Positions 37,514 through 44,889 are shown, counted from the stretch's first letter. The stretch is 64,000 bases of DNA from Penaeicola halotolerans (GCF_016464625.1 NZ_JAEAGO010000003.1:248001-312000); one strand, 5' to 3'. The notes: generated by a model not told the origin, from the sequence alone. A program made the numbers and translations.

Positions 37514-37597
37514 CCCGAAGTGGGTCACACATTTGTAGCACGGGGTGTCAACCCCGTGAAAAAAGCAATCACATTTTCAACGACCCCGAAGTGGGTC
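37511..37597. repeat. Two GACCCCGAAGTGGGTC hairpins flanking a CACGGGGT hairpin
   Basis: Identical 16-bp hairpin units at 37511-37526 and 37582-37597 (stem GACCC/GGGTC) bracket a perfect 8-bp stem at 37538-37557 (CACGGGGT with ACCCCGTG). The pattern resembles REP-like palindromes; no transposase gene is in the window. Confidence 0.6.
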
Positions 37598-37813
37598 GAA
37601 TATCTACCTGTTAAACCGCTAAAACGCTTAGGTATCCATGACACCGCTATAGCCCACGGTTTAGACGCTAGAGACTGATGACCACCTCACCCCTACCAAT
37701 CGTTTCAATCCTTTCATCAATATCACCCAACATAAAAAACCAATACCTCAAAGAACGCACAATCAATCAACTGAAAAGCAAGATCAAAAATCTCAAAATA
37801 GGACGCAAATGGG

Positions 37814-37993
37814 ATGGCGTGTTTGGCGCATTTGGCGTATTTGGCGCGATTGGCGCAAATCGACACTTTTGGCGTATATGGCGCATATGTCGCGTTATAT
37901 AGGGGTATTTTGACCCTCTAAGGCAGTATAACCCTCCTTTAGGTGGAGGATAATACGGGGATAACCCCGAGGAAACCCCTATAAAACCAGAGG
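37814..37993 (-). repeat. Composite 9-bp and 11-bp periodic array (locus C)
   Basis: 37814-37894 is nine 9-bp units close to TTGGCGNAT; 37895-37993 continues as nine degenerate 11-bp units such as ATAACCCTCCT, ATAATACGGGG and ATAACCCCGAG. Read on the minus strand the order is 11-bp then 9-bp, as in the loci at 47.8 and 55.2 kb. Short open frames here are by-products of the 9-bp period. The rest of 37290-38170 outside the listed repeats shows no gene. Confidence 0.7.
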
Positions 37994-38171
37994 TGTCATC
38001 TAAAATAATACCACGAATTCCCTCTTTTATCTAAAAATGAATTGATAAGACCCCTTGAATGAGTACGCCTTTTCTCAGACACCAATCGTCAAAATTTCAT
38101 CTAGTTTGTAGGGACTTGGCTTGGTTTGTTTTATATTGTTTGGAGATTAGGAATAAAAGCCATAAAAACCA

Positions 38172-38437
38172 ATGAACAGAATAATTACTACAATTCTAGT
38201 TTTTTTCCCTTTTCCAAGTAATAATCATTGCTCAAAACATAGTGATAGAAGGAGTAATAAAAGACTCGAAACAAAAAGAAGCTTTGTCCTATGCCAATAT
38301 TTTTTTAAAGGGAAGTTATTCTGGAACTATAAGTAATCAAAACGGACAATTTAGAATTATAATTCCGAAGGAAAAAACAGTGACAGTATAGTAGTCTCAT
38401 ATATAGGATACAAAACACAAACCTTTTATATATCAAA
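38172..38437 (+). pseudogene. Fragment of a CarboxypepD_reg-like (TonB-receptor-type) N-terminus
   Basis: Translation across frames gives a signal peptide ending near IIIAQ, then IVIEGVIKDSKQKEALSYAN, IFLKGSYSGTISNQNGQF and, in a further frame, VVSYIGYKTQTF. This is the carboxypeptidase-regulatory-like beta-sandwich found at the start of TonB-dependent receptors. At least two frameshifts (one in a T-run near 38200, one near 38390) and a sudden end at about 38437, where ssb-derived sequence of the other strand begins, show it is dead and truncated. Confidence 0.75.
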
Positions 38438-38657
38438 AATCCTTTGTCAATGTATTTTTCAGCAATATCCGCTATTTTGCTCCAGGCGGTCAATCTGTGC
38501 CATTGTGTTTCTTCTACCTTTTTCCATTTTGGTTTTTATAGGATTCATTGGTAGCCAGGTTGATGTTGACAAATTCCTTTCCATTATCGAAAGTTTTGAT
38601 TTCAGACTTAGCACCTAAGCGACCGATTAACTGAGAGTTGTTTTTTAAAATGTACAT
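38438..38657 (-). pseudogene. ssb: Truncated, frameshifted single-strand DNA-binding protein gene
   Basis: From ATG at 38657 the frame reads MYILKNNSQLIGRLGAKSEI, then FVNINLATNESYKNQNGKR and a stop. Skipping one missing base gives VEETQWHRLTAWSKIADIAE and KYIDKG before homology ends. This order is the SSB OB-fold, about 73 of the usual 110 core residues. A one-base deletion in an AAAAAGG run and the loss of the 3' end at about 38438 inactivate it. Small ssb genes like this commonly travel on plasmids or conjugative elements. Confidence 0.8.
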
Positions 38658-38758
38658 GGTTTTTTAATTTTAATAAAACATTTATTGATTTAAGTCGCTA
38701 CCAATCAGCAGCAATATCACAAAGGTGTAGGTTGGGCTAAAAATTAATCGGGTGCTAA

Positions 38759-38797
38759 GCGTTTACTGTCTTTTGTTGTCGTTTGTAAACGTTTATT
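38759..38797. repeat. Direct repeat CGTTTAyTGTC
   Basis: CGTTTACTGTC (from 38759) and CGTTTATTGTC (from about 38788) are separated by GTTGTCGTTTGTAAA-like sequence. They carry the same CGTTTA core as the palindrome at 39193-39227, so one protein might recognise both. Confidence 0.4.
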
Positions 38798-38816
38798 GTC
38801 GGTTAAGAAAAGAAGA

Positions 38817-39188
38817 TTAATTCATATAAGGTTGCCATTGTACTAGAACGAAGCGTTCAATGCCTCTAGGGTCTTTCTTAGCCAGGAAGCCAAACTCGTA
38901 ACAGAATAGGTAAACTTCACTCTTAGAATTCTTCCAATAGTGAGTAAAATACTTGGGATCGAAGCCAACTTCCAATAATTTTTCCTTTCGAATAGTCGCT
39001 TTTCCAGCCTTATTAAAGTTTTTCAGAATTTTCCTGTTGATTTTAAGTTGCCTATCTATTTGCTTGTACAGGCTACTTTCATGCTGTTTATTTTGCTCGT
39101 AATGGAAGTTAGATTTGCAGTAAGGAGAGCAAAATTTCTTATCTGACCGACCAGTAATTACCTCTTTACAATTAGGACATTTCTTCAT
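38817..39188 (-). CDS. Zinc-ribbon protein divergent from the cassette integrase
   Basis: A 123-residue basic protein. MKKCPNCKEVITGRSDKKFC followed by SPYCKSNFHYEQNK gives CxxC-x14-CxxxC, a small zinc ribbon; the rest is lysine-rich and probably helical, ending in a conserved-looking ERFVLVQWQPY. There is no signal peptide. It is divergent from the recombinase gene across 101 bp holding a perfect 13-bp inverted repeat, so it may be a regulator or accessory factor of the recombinase (inference). The 159 bp between it and ssb contain two CGTTTA(C/T)TGTC direct repeats. Confidence 0.75.
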   Translation of the reverse strand: MKKCPNCKEVITGRSDKKFCSPYCKSNFHYEQNKQHESSLYKQIDRQLKINRKILKNFNKAGKATIRKEKLLEVGFDPKYFTHYWKNSKSEVYLFCYEFGFLAKKDPRGIERFVLVQWQPYMN

Positions 39189-39192
39189 AAGC

Positions 39193-39227
39193 GTAGATTT
39201 AAACGATTATTATACGTTTAAATCTAC
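39193..39227. promoter_or_regulatory. Perfect 13-bp inverted repeat between zinc-ribbon and recombinase genes
   Basis: GTAGATTTAAACG and CGTTTAAATCTAC are exact complements, separated by the 9 bases ATTATTATA. The left arm lies 5 bp from the zinc-ribbon ATG and the right arm 63 bp before the recombinase ATG. It is a strong candidate operator, or a recombinase-binding site, since two arms around a 6-9-bp spacer is also the form of a tyrosine-recombinase core. Confidence 0.7.
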
Positions 39228-39289
39228 ATTTATTTATGTTAAAAACCAGACTAATCAGCTAGTTTAGAAGAAATAAAACTTTAAAAATC

Positions 39290-40405
39290 ATGAATTTACA
39301 AAAGCAAATTACCTTGAAGCATCTCTTAATTAACAATGAAAAGAAAATTGGCCTTCAGTTTTACCCTGACAAGGTTATTCAAGCCTTGATTAAATCATTG
39401 CCGGAAGTTAAGTGGACTGAAAAGTATCAGATGGTCTATTTACCTAATACACAAAAGAATTTTTATACTCTACTGAAAACATTTAAAGGTGTTGCATGGA
39501 TTAATATGAAATATTTCGCCCGAAATAAACCGGTAAACACTTATGGAGAGGAATTGAAAATTGATGATTTACGTAAGAAATATCCCCAGATACCAGAAGC
39601 CTATTTTCAGAAATTGGAATTGAAAAGGTACGCATATAAAACAGCACTTACATATTGTAGCTGTTTTGCTAAATTTCTGAGACATTTTCCCAAATCGAAT
39701 TTAATTGAGATTCAAGAGCATGACATTAAAAAATTTATTCAGAGCCTTATTCAGAACGGATTATCAAATTCTTCAATTAATCAGGCCATTAACAGCATAA
39801 AATTCTATTTTGAGGTAGTGTTAGGAATGCCTAATAGATTTTATGATGTAGAAAGACCGATAAAGGAAGAAAAACTTCCTGAGGTAATAAGTAAAGAGGA
39901 GGTACAAGAGATGATTAATAAAACCTTTAATTTAAAACATCAATGTATTATTAGTTTACTTTACTCCGCTGGTTTAAGAAGGGGGGAATTATTAAGGTTG
40001 AAAATTAAGGATATAGATAGCAAAAGAATGACTGTTAGAGTTGAGCAAGCGAAAGGGAAAAAAGATCGTTACAGCTTACTGAGTGAAAAGTTATTATTAA
40101 AATTAAGAGCTTATTTTAAAGAGTATAGACCTAAAAAATACCTTTTTGAAGGTAATCCAGGGCATCCTTACAGCGCCAGTAGCGTAGTGAAGATTGTAAG
40201 AAAAGCAGCTCAAGATGCACACATTAAAAAAAATGTTAAACCACACACATTAAGACATTCATTCGCCACTCATTTGTTGGAAGCTGGAACAGATTTGCGA
40301 TACATTCAAATTCTGCTAGGCCATAATTCAACCAAAACCACAGAAGTTTACACGCATGTGGCCACTAATACTTTTAAAACAATTAAAAATCCGTTAGATT
40401 GCTAA
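39290..40405 (+). CDS. Tyrosine recombinase of the cassette array, Xer-like with N-terminal extension
   Basis: 371 residues. About 90 extra N-terminal residues precede the SAM-like core-binding domain (95-185) and the catalytic domain (195-365). Catalytic residues are visible: R230 (SAGLRRGE), K255 (AKGKKDR), H319 and R322 (PHTLRHSF), H345 (LLGH) and Y354 (TEVYTHV). K255 to H319 is 64 residues, close to XerD and about 40 shorter than in IntI1, so the IntI-specific insertion is missing; yet the tail KNPLDC echoes the end of integron integrases. It lies directly upstream of, and in the same direction as, an attC-flanked cassette array. Confidence 0.9.
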   Translation: MNLQKQITLKHLLINNEKKIGLQFYPDKVIQALIKSLPEVKWTEKYQMVYLPNTQKNFYTLLKTFKGVAWINMKYFARNKPVNTYGEELKIDDLRKKYPQIPEAYFQKLELKRYAYKTALTYCSCFAKFLRHFPKSNLIEIQEHDIKKFIQSLIQNGLSNSSINQAINSIKFYFEVVLGMPNRFYDVERPIKEEKLPEVISKEEVQEMINKTFNLKHQCIISLLYSAGLRRGELLRLKIKDIDSKRMTVRVEQAKGKKDRYSLLSEKLLLKLRAYFKEYRPKKYLFEGNPGHPYSASSVVKIVRKAAQDAHIKKNVKPHTLRHSFATHLLEAGTDLRYIQILLGHNSTKTTEVYTHVATNTFKTIKNPLDC

Positions 40406-40417
40406 AAATATAATGTA

Positions 40418-40459
40418 GCTAAATGCACCTTATGGTGTATTTAGCGAATTGTTGGCGGT
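40418..40459 (+). other. Putative attI-like junction: hairpin plus GTTGGCGGT
   Basis: GCTAAATGCACC and GGTGTATTTAGC form a 12-bp stem with one mismatch and a 4-base loop, 12 bp after the recombinase stop. Five bases later comes GTTGGCGGT (40451-40459), the G^TTRRRY-type crossover motif that begins the first cassette. The hairpin may be the recombinase terminator, the primary recombination site, or both. Confidence 0.6.
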
Positions 40460-40596
40460 AATTTGAAGAAACAATTAACAACGAAAAACATTCAAGAAAA
40501 TGAAGCTATAAGTAACTGTAAGATAGAATAAGAATTGAAATATCCTTTAATACGCAAAGTATAAAGGGCGATTGTTAATATTAAAAAAATTAGAAA

Positions 40597-41367
40597 ATGA
40601 CACAGTTACAAATGATTGACAAAACAAAGTCAATAGCTCAAAATGATAAAAATATTTCTGCCGTATTTATGTACGGGTCATTTACCAAAAATGAAGGGGA
40701 CAAATATTCAGATATTGAATTCTACATCTTCTTGAAGGATAAAGAAAATTTTTCCGCTGAAAATTGGGTAAGCCAAATTCATCCTTTGGCATTATATTTT
40801 ACCAACGAGTATGGAAGTGAAGTTGCCATTTTTGAAAATATGATAAGGGGGGAGTTTCATTTTTTGACAAACGACCAAATGGAAGTTATCAAATCGTGGG
40901 ACGGTTTGGTAGAGTTTAGCGACTTTGACAAGATGATTTTAGTAGATAAAGAAGATTTATTGACTAACACGCTCAAAGAAATAAAAACTAAAGTACCTGA
41001 TCGAACAACAAATGAAAATATCCTGTGGTTGAGCCAATCATTGTTGAATGTTTTACTTACAACAAGCAACTTAATTAAACGACAGGAATTTGCTCACGCT
41101 TACCAAAGCTTATCAAATGTTCAAAAATATTTACTTTGGTTAATAAGAATTGAAACATACCAAACCAAACATTGGGAAAGTCCAACAAAAAGCTTGGAAA
41201 AAGACATAGACCCAGATTGGTATTCGTTATTTCAGGAGACAACATCAGAATTAGATCCGACAGATATTAAAACAGCTTTCAAGAAGACATTAACATTGAC
41301 TGAAAAACTTTTTGATAATCTTGGAGTTGAAGCAAAATTAAAGGGGGTATTAAGGAGAATTGAATAA
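40597..41367 (+). CDS. lnu: Lincosamide nucleotidyltransferase, Lnu(B)/Lnu(F)-like
   Basis: A 256-residue nucleotidyltransferase. FMYGSFTKNEGDKYSDIEFY contains the GS-x(n)-DxE motif that holds the metal and nucleotide, and the whole block is close to the same region of Lnu(B). EYGSEVAIFENMIRGEFHFL and the C-terminal helices also fit. Lnu enzymes add AMP to lincomycin or clindamycin and inactivate them. Sole gene of cassette 1, in the direction of the array, with a 145-bp leader containing a small hairpin (CCTTTAATAC/GTATAAAGG near 40540). The exact allele cannot be assigned. Confidence 0.82.
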   Translation: MTQLQMIDKTKSIAQNDKNISAVFMYGSFTKNEGDKYSDIEFYIFLKDKENFSAENWVSQIHPLALYFTNEYGSEVAIFENMIRGEFHFLTNDQMEVIKSWDGLVEFSDFDKMILVDKEDLLTNTLKEIKTKVPDRTTNENILWLSQSLLNVLLTTSNLIKRQEFAHAYQSLSNVQKYLLWLIRIETYQTKHWESPTKSLEKDIDPDWYSLFQETTSELDPTDIKTAFKKTLTLTEKLFDNLGVEAKLKGVLRRIE

Positions 41368-41375
41368 AAAAAACT

Positions 41376-41510
41376 ACCGCCAACATTGTATAAGCGTAAT
41401 GCGGGCGAAGTGGCTAAAATTTAGTATTTTGGCATCTATCAAAGTTCGTGCTAGCGGACAGTGTATTGCTCCGAAAACCCGCACTACGCTTATACTTGAC
41501 CGTTGGCAAC
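41376..41510 (+). other. attC-like recombination site 1 (end of the lnu cassette)
   Basis: Left core ACCGCCAAC (41376-41384) is the exact reverse complement of GTTGGCGGT at the start of this same cassette (40451). Arms pair 17 of 18 bp (GTATAAGCGTAATGCGGG with CCCGCACTACGCTTATAC). The right core GTTGGCAAC (41502-41510) starts cassette 2. The inner loop carries GACAG...TGCTCCG, shared with site 3. Confidence 0.85.
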
Positions 41511-41569
41511 AAGGCTAATAGCTACACACATCAACCCCAGGAAAAAAGATTAAGTTTCGATTAATAAAT

Positions 41570-41597
41570 GGACTGGTCAAAAAAATAAGACCAGCCC
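41570..41597 (-). terminator. Hairpin after the macrolide phosphotransferase gene
   Basis: GGACTGGTC and GACCAGCCC form a 9-bp stem with one G-T pair, 25 bp beyond the mph stop on the minus strand. The following T content is moderate, so this is a likely but not strong terminator. Confidence 0.5.
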
Positions 41598-41621
41598 TAA
41601 ATAATAAAAAGTTAATCACGA

Positions 41622-42509
41622 TTAATACTGAACACCTAACTGGACTTTTGCACCGTTTATATGGACTTCATCCTGTGTTTCAACAGCAAAATAACCATAA
41701 GCCAAGGGTGCAGCCGCAGCTCGCTCAGCGGCCTGCTCAAAAATCTTATTCCATATTTTGCCACCTTGTTTTTCATACTCTGAAATTAAAGACTTGAGAC
41801 TTTCTTCTCCGAAAACAGTGAGATGTCCCGAAAAATCTTGGGAAATATCACTGATTCGGGCTGTTGACCAGTCAATAATTCCACATACATTACCATCGGC
41901 ATATGTTATAATATGTCCTGCATACAAATCACCATGAATGAATTTTGTGAAGTTCGGCCACAGTGTATCATTATCCAACCACTTTTTGTAACGATTTTCT
42001 AAATCATTACTTATGCCAAGTTCGGATTTTACCAAGCGTAATCGTTCGGAAATCTCGCTTCTCAGACTTTCAGGTGTAGTAACTTCCAATCCATTCAGAA
42101 CAACTTCTTCTTTCGGAATAGCATGGAGTTGCACCAAAATTTTAGCCAATGACTGAATGTAGTTTGGACTATCTTTATCCATATTCCAAGAAACCTCATA
42201 AGTTTCAGCATCATAAGTCAATGCTGGTTTTCCATCCAATAAAGGATACGCTACCAGTTCTTCGTTCGCAATTTTCCAATCTGGAACTTGCACAGTGAGA
42301 TGTTTGCAAACTAACTGTAGAATTAGTTTTTCCTTTGCAATCTGCTTACCCAAATCGGGTCTTCTGGGAATACGCAACAGCCATTGATTTTCATCTTTGT
42401 CTGTTGCAAAACCAACCTTGAAATCTATTCCCATTTCGTTGAATTTCATCTTGTCTGAAAGCATTAAACCATGTCTTTCTGCAAGTTTCTGAATGTCTGT
42501 ATTTTTCAT
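41622..42509 (-). CDS. mph: Macrolide 2'-phosphotransferase, Mph family
   Basis: A 295-residue aminoglycoside-phosphotransferase-fold kinase. FIHGDLYAGHIITYADGNV holds the Brenner motif HGDxxxxH, and GIIDWSTARISDISQDF the DFG-like metal-binding Asp-Trp. The N-terminus (IQKLAERHGLML, then WLLRIPRR) is typical of Mph enzymes, which inactivate 14- to 16-membered macrolides with GTP. It follows the mef gene by 5 bp on the minus strand, the mef-mph order known from mef(C)-mph(G) resistance pairs. Second gene of cassette 2, opposite to the array direction. Confidence 0.88.
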   Translation of the reverse strand: MKNTDIQKLAERHGLMLSDKMKFNEMGIDFKVGFATDKDENQWLLRIPRRPDLGKQIAKEKLILQLVCKHLTVQVPDWKIANEELVAYPLLDGKPALTYDAETYEVSWNMDKDSPNYIQSLAKILVQLHAIPKEEVVLNGLEVTTPESLRSEISERLRLVKSELGISNDLENRYKKWLDNDTLWPNFTKFIHGDLYAGHIITYADGNVCGIIDWSTARISDISQDFSGHLTVFGEESLKSLISEYEKQGGKIWNKIFEQAAERAAAAPLAYGYFAVETQDEVHINGAKVQLGVQY

Positions 42510-42514
42510 TTGTT

Positions 42515-43738
42515 TTATTTTTTTAAATTATTACCTAACTGCATAAGTTTCTCAGAGCCATACGAAAGCAACCCGATAACGATAGCCAAACATCCACTTA
42601 TGATAAAAGTGATGTTTATACCTATATTTTCTGCAATCACGCCTGTGAACAATAAACCGATTATACTTGGCAATACCGCCAAACTGTAATAAAGAGAAAA
42701 GACTCGTCCCAGCATTTCAGGTTTTACTGTTATCTGGACAATAGCAGTAAAACATGCATAAAAAACAGATAAACCAATACCTCCAATTGCTGTTACCAGA
42801 ACAAATCCAATGAACCATTCTTTTGGGAAAACTCCGCTAAGAAGGAATGTTAACCCCAATATGATATACATTGAATTAACCAATACAATCTTTGACATCG
42901 CAATTTTGAACAAGCCTAAAACAGCTCCACCAATCAGCATGCCTCCCCCCCAAACTATCTCAACAAGGCCCATTTCCCATTTTCCTCCTCCATAATGTCC
43001 TGTTGTCAGTAGTGGGAACATAATTGCAGCAGGCATGATGACAAAGGTGATAGCCATGGCATAAAGAAAAAGGTAAGTTAAACCTCTATTTTTAGATACG
43101 ATATGTAACCCATCTATAAATTCGGTTGATATTGTATGAACAGAAAATTTAGAACCTTTTATTGTCTGTGGTATTCTTACCATCATAAGCGAAGAAATTG
43201 CCAGTAATGCTCCAATCAAATCAAGATACAAAACATTTGAAATAGGCAATATGGCAATTGCCACTGTACCAAGTGCAGGACCACCAATACTACAAATCGA
43301 ATGTAACATTTGATTAATACCAGCAACTCTTAGCAATTCTTTTTTAGGCACAATTAGCGGAGCCAAAGCTTGTAGAGCCGGTGAATGAAAGGCATTGCCA
43401 ACCGAACGTAAACCTAACATGATATAAATCCATACAAGATTTACCGTTTCCTTGTTAAGGATAAATATCAAAACAATAGCACATACAGCAATGAAAGTAT
43501 CAGAAAGAATCATGATACGTTTTCGATTAGTACGGTCTATATATACCCCTGCTAACGGGCCAATAATAGCTTGTGGCAATATTCCAGCTATACCTGCATA
43601 TGCTAAAACCTCGGCGGATTGATACTCTAGACTAAGCCATATGACAATAGCAAATTGGACTGCATAACTTGTCAACATTGAAACAAATTGCCCAGCCCAT
43701 ATAAATATATAGGTGTTAAACCATTTTTGGTTCTCCAT
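42515..43738 (-). CDS. mef: MFS macrolide efflux pump, Mef family
   Basis: A 407-residue protein with 12 membrane helices, the size of Mef(A). The N-terminus KWFNTYIFIWAGQFVSMLTS, and VYIDRTNRKRIMILSD as the loop 2-3 motif, match the Mef/MFS_3 efflux family. It exports 14- and 15-membered macrolides with proton exchange. Paired with mph 5 bp downstream, it gives efflux plus inactivation. A 140-nt leader with a 7-codon open frame and a hairpin precedes it. Cassette 2 carries the pair in reverse, so it needs its own promoter. Confidence 0.87.
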   Translation of the reverse strand: MENQKWFNTYIFIWAGQFVSMLTSYAVQFAIVIWLSLEYQSAEVLAYAGIAGILPQAIIGPLAGVYIDRTNRKRIMILSDTFIAVCAIVLIFILNKETVNLVWIYIMLGLRSVGNAFHSPALQALAPLIVPKKELLRVAGINQMLHSICSIGGPALGTVAIAILPISNVLYLDLIGALLAISSLMMVRIPQTIKGSKFSVHTISTEFIDGLHIVSKNRGLTYLFLYAMAITFVIMPAAIMFPLLTTGHYGGGKWEMGLVEIVWGGGMLIGGAVLGLFKIAMSKIVLVNSMYIILGLTFLLSGVFPKEWFIGFVLVTAIGGIGLSVFYACFTAIVQITVKPEMLGRVFSLYYSLAVLPSIIGLLFTGVIAENIGINITFIISGCLAIVIGLLSYGSEKLMQLGNNLKK

Positions 43739-43796
43739 GAAATAAACTTGATTAAATTATACAACAATAAATGGATAGCACTGAGAAGAGCTATCT

Positions 43797-43853
43797 AAAA
43801 AAAATGTGGGTATTTTGAGAATTACCCTATTATTTTATCCAAGGCTTTGCCAT
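43797..43853 (-). promoter_or_regulatory. Possible leader peptide and attenuator before mef
   Basis: On the minus strand a short frame ATG...TAA (43853-43830) encodes MAKPWIK. It ends 2 bp before a hairpin GGGTA/TACCC (43827-43808) followed by eight T's. A short frame abutting a terminator-like hairpin is the layout of macrolide-inducible attenuators of mef/msr and erm genes. The stem is only 5 bp and no known stall motif is present, so this stays tentative. Confidence 0.4.
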
Positions 43854-43883
43854 TTGTAGTATAATTTATTGGAAATAACCGCA

Positions 43884-43891
43884 CAAAGGTA
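43884..43891 (-). promoter_or_regulatory. -7 box of the mef-mph operon
   Basis: TACCTTTG on the minus strand is an exact TAnnTTTG element, 146 bp before the mef ATG and inside cassette 2. No clear TTG -33 element is seen at the usual distance. It would drive the reversed genes independently of the array. Confidence 0.45.
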
Positions 43892-43951
43892 GGAAATATT
43901 TTTTTTAATTTGAAGAAATAAATAGTCTGAATTTGGATGTAAAAAAGCCCA

Positions 43952-44087
43952 GTTGCCAACAGCGTATATAATTAAGTGCGGTTTCGGTGCTGATAATTAG
44001 CATTATCTCCCGCATCAGCCTCGGTGCTTTTCGACAGGGAAGCAACCCGCAATCCGCACCTAATCATATACGCGGACCGTTAGTGCC
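43952..44087 (+). other. attC-like recombination site 2 (end of the mef-mph cassette)
   Basis: Left core GTTGCCAAC (43952-43960) is the exact reverse complement of GTTGGCAAC, the start of this cassette at 41502. Arms pair 18 of 20 bp (GCGTATATAATTAAGTGCGG with CCGCACCTAATCATATACGC). The right core GTTAGTGCC (44079-44087) starts cassette 3. It is 136 bp long, with a GACAGGGAAGC block in the loop. Confidence 0.88.
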
Positions 44088-44093
44088 AATGCT

Positions 44094-44870
44094 ATGACGA
44101 CAGACACGAAAGACATAGAACTTGAAGCAGCTTGTAGTTTGACAGAACGACAAGCAAGAGAGATTTTGGCTCGTGACAAATCTTGGTTCGACAAAATTAT
44201 TGGTGGGAATAATGACATAAAATTCAGTTTCAATCAATTCGACCTACTTTCCTACCTTAGACAAAGACCCGAACTATGTGGCAAAATCTTGCAGTTTTCT
44301 TATGACAAGAGATGTTCACCAGCGACATTTATAGAAGAACACGAAAACACATATAGAGTTGGTTGGTTTGACAAAGACCGTGAGCAAATAAAGACTTTTG
44401 ACAAATTGTATGAAGCGGCAACGGACTTTGTGCTGTTCTCGTGGAATTTAGGAAGACTTGAACGACAAGAATACAGACTTCCAAAACAAATAAGAGAAAG
44501 AGCCATAGAAAGCGGAAACGAATTTGGTTGGAAACAACAAGACTTCAAAAAAGTAGTTGAAGCAGCTCGACAAGTTCCAATGGCAATTGTAGGTGGACAG
44601 GTTCAGTATGTTTTTGATGACGGTATTTGTGAACTTTATTGGCTCTCTTACGACCCTGACGAAAGACAGGAAAATGAAGAATGGGTTACTTACTGCAACA
44701 GGACAGCAAACCAAGTTAATCAAAAGTTCGACAAACTAATTAACGAAACAGACTTTGATAAAGAAACACAGACTTTTGAGTTTCTGAAGGAAAAGAAAAA
44801 CGAAGGCGTTGACATTGACGAACACAAGATTTTTATAATTTACTTCAATGACAATGAACCTGACCTTTGA
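44094..44870 (+). CDS. Unknown cytoplasmic protein, sole gene of cassette 3
   Basis: A 258-residue acidic protein with no signal peptide or membrane segment and no motif I recognise. It is rich in charged and aromatic residues (WFDKDREQIKTFDKLYEAAT; YWLSYDPDERQENEEWVTYC) and ends IIYFNDNEPDL. The ATG lies only 14 bp inside the cassette start, so it depends on upstream transcription, as usual for integron cargo. A defence, immunity or resistance role is possible but nothing in the sequence shows it. Confidence 0.7.
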   Translation: MTTDTKDIELEAACSLTERQAREILARDKSWFDKIIGGNNDIKFSFNQFDLLSYLRQRPELCGKILQFSYDKRCSPATFIEEHENTYRVGWFDKDREQIKTFDKLYEAATDFVLFSWNLGRLERQEYRLPKQIRERAIESGNEFGWKQQDFKKVVEAARQVPMAIVGGQVQYVFDDGICELYWLSYDPDERQENEEWVTYCNRTANQVNQKFDKLINETDFDKETQTFEFLKEKKNEGVDIDEHKIFIIYFNDNEPDL

Positions 44871-44889
44871 ACGAAATAAAAGAAGCACA

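Noticed and set aside
37466-37902. Two open frames in the repeat-rich gap
   Set aside because: They run through hairpins and a 9-bp array; the period divisible by three keeps frames open by chance. No start signal or family resemblance.
39290-40405. Canonical integron integrase IntI
   Set aside because: The spacing between the catalytic Lys and first His is Xer-like, without the extra segment of IntI, although the array itself is integron-like.
40500-40511. MKL leader peptide before lnu
   Set aside because: A three-codon frame arises easily by chance and no terminator hairpin adjoins it.
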